Positions 63,810 through 64,000 of a DNA stretch of 64,000 bases are shown in pieces. Position numbers and translations under genes: made by a program. Under the pieces are notes generated by a model. It had not been told where the DNA came from and ran no database searches. It worked only from the letters and a program-made list of their open reading frames with translations. The DNA lies in contig NC_134526.1 in NCBI RefSeq assembly GCF_027942865.1, forward strand, positions 18,767,784 through 18,831,783, given 5' to 3'. Position 1 is the first letter of the stretch; each line of letters starts with the position of its first letter. This stretch comes from Odontesthes bonariensis. Its lineage: Eukaryota > Chordata > Actinopteri > Atheriniformes > Atherinopsidae.

Positions 63810-64000
63810 ATGGACCGATGTGAGACCAGGCTCAGTGAGGAGGTGCGTTTGTACAGGCAGCTGTACGAAACTGCAGTGAAACAGCACAGGGAGCACGTAA
63901 ACTCCCAAAACTGGTGCACAGAGATTGGCAGAACTTTGGGGAAAGAGGGAGAGTTCTGTAAGAATGTGTGGAAGAAGCTACGGGACAGATACGTGAAGGC
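63810..64000 (+). CDS. MADF-domain (Myb/SANT-like) protein, first exon, 3' partial
   Basis: From the ATG at 63,810 the frame is open to the window end (63 full codons). It reads MDRCETRLSEEVRLYRQLYE, then QNWCTEIGRTLGKEGEFCKN and VWKKLRDRYVK. The pattern W..I...LG....C...WK.LRD.Y.K is that of a MADF domain, a DNA-binding fold found in Adf-1-like factors and also in proteins derived from Harbinger transposons. Whether this is a host gene or a transposon-derived copy cannot be told. A CpG-rich CRE-containing stretch upstream favours an expressed gene. Confidence 0.65.
   Translation, partial: MDRCETRLSEEVRLYRQLYETAVKQHREHVNSQNWCTEIGRTLGKEGEFCKNVWKKLRDRYVK

Overview
The window is vertebrate nuclear DNA, almost certainly from a teleost fish. 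Genes are split into short exons with GT-AG introns, intergenic space is AT-rich and full of fish-type repeats, and the right end carries an immunoglobulin heavy-chain (IgH) locus with a Cmu-Cdelta layout of the bony-fish kind. All gene calls come from reading the translated sequence and recognising families. No database search was possible.

Layout, left to right. (1) 1-13,230, plus strand: the last eight coding exons and a long 3' UTR of a P/Q-type calcium channel alpha1A gene (cacna1a), ending in the PDZ-ligand type C-terminus DDWC. (2) 16,515-17,640, minus strand: the intronless immediate-early gene ier2, with a perfect CRE just upstream. (3) 17,640-31,295: a gene-poor stretch with a 383-bp MITE, a DNA transposon carrying an RTE-type LINE inside it, and a decayed Tc1-family transposon carrying another element inside it. 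(4) 31,296-39,127, minus strand: the complete coding sequence of nacc1 (BTB plus BEN domains, seven coding exons, 569 codons), with candidate 5' UTR exons near 41.1 and 42.05 kb and a CpG-rich region behind them. The order cacna1a-ier2-nacc1 matches human 19p13, so this is conserved synteny. (5) 43-48.5 kb: intergenic, with a young 5'-truncated L1 flanked by 56-bp perfect direct repeats and a 76-bp RTE tail insertion.

(6) 48,595-61,229, minus strand: the IgH locus. Read 5' to 3' on the minus strand it holds eleven J segments (ten intact with 23-type recombination signals, one degenerate), Cmu1-Cmu4 with a secretory tail, mu TM1 and TM2, then seven unduplicated C-delta exons with TM1 and TM2. 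All constant exons join in phase 1. That fits VDJ-Cmu1 splicing, a membrane IgM in which TM1 joins Cmu3, and the chimeric Cmu1-delta1 IgD transcript known from teleosts. The J-Cmu1 intron is only about 490 bp, so there is no switch region. Two perfect octamers lie in the mu TM1-TM2 intron, near where the catfish Emu3' enhancer is known. No D or V segment is visible. (7) 63.0-64.0 kb, plus strand: a CpG-rich stretch with a CRE and the first exon of a MADF-domain gene that runs off the window.

No unknown molecular system was found. The points most worth a second look are a tandem 3' splice site in cacna1a that decides between the long tail and an immediate stop, the locally duplicated J array, and several nested or very clean transposon insertions.
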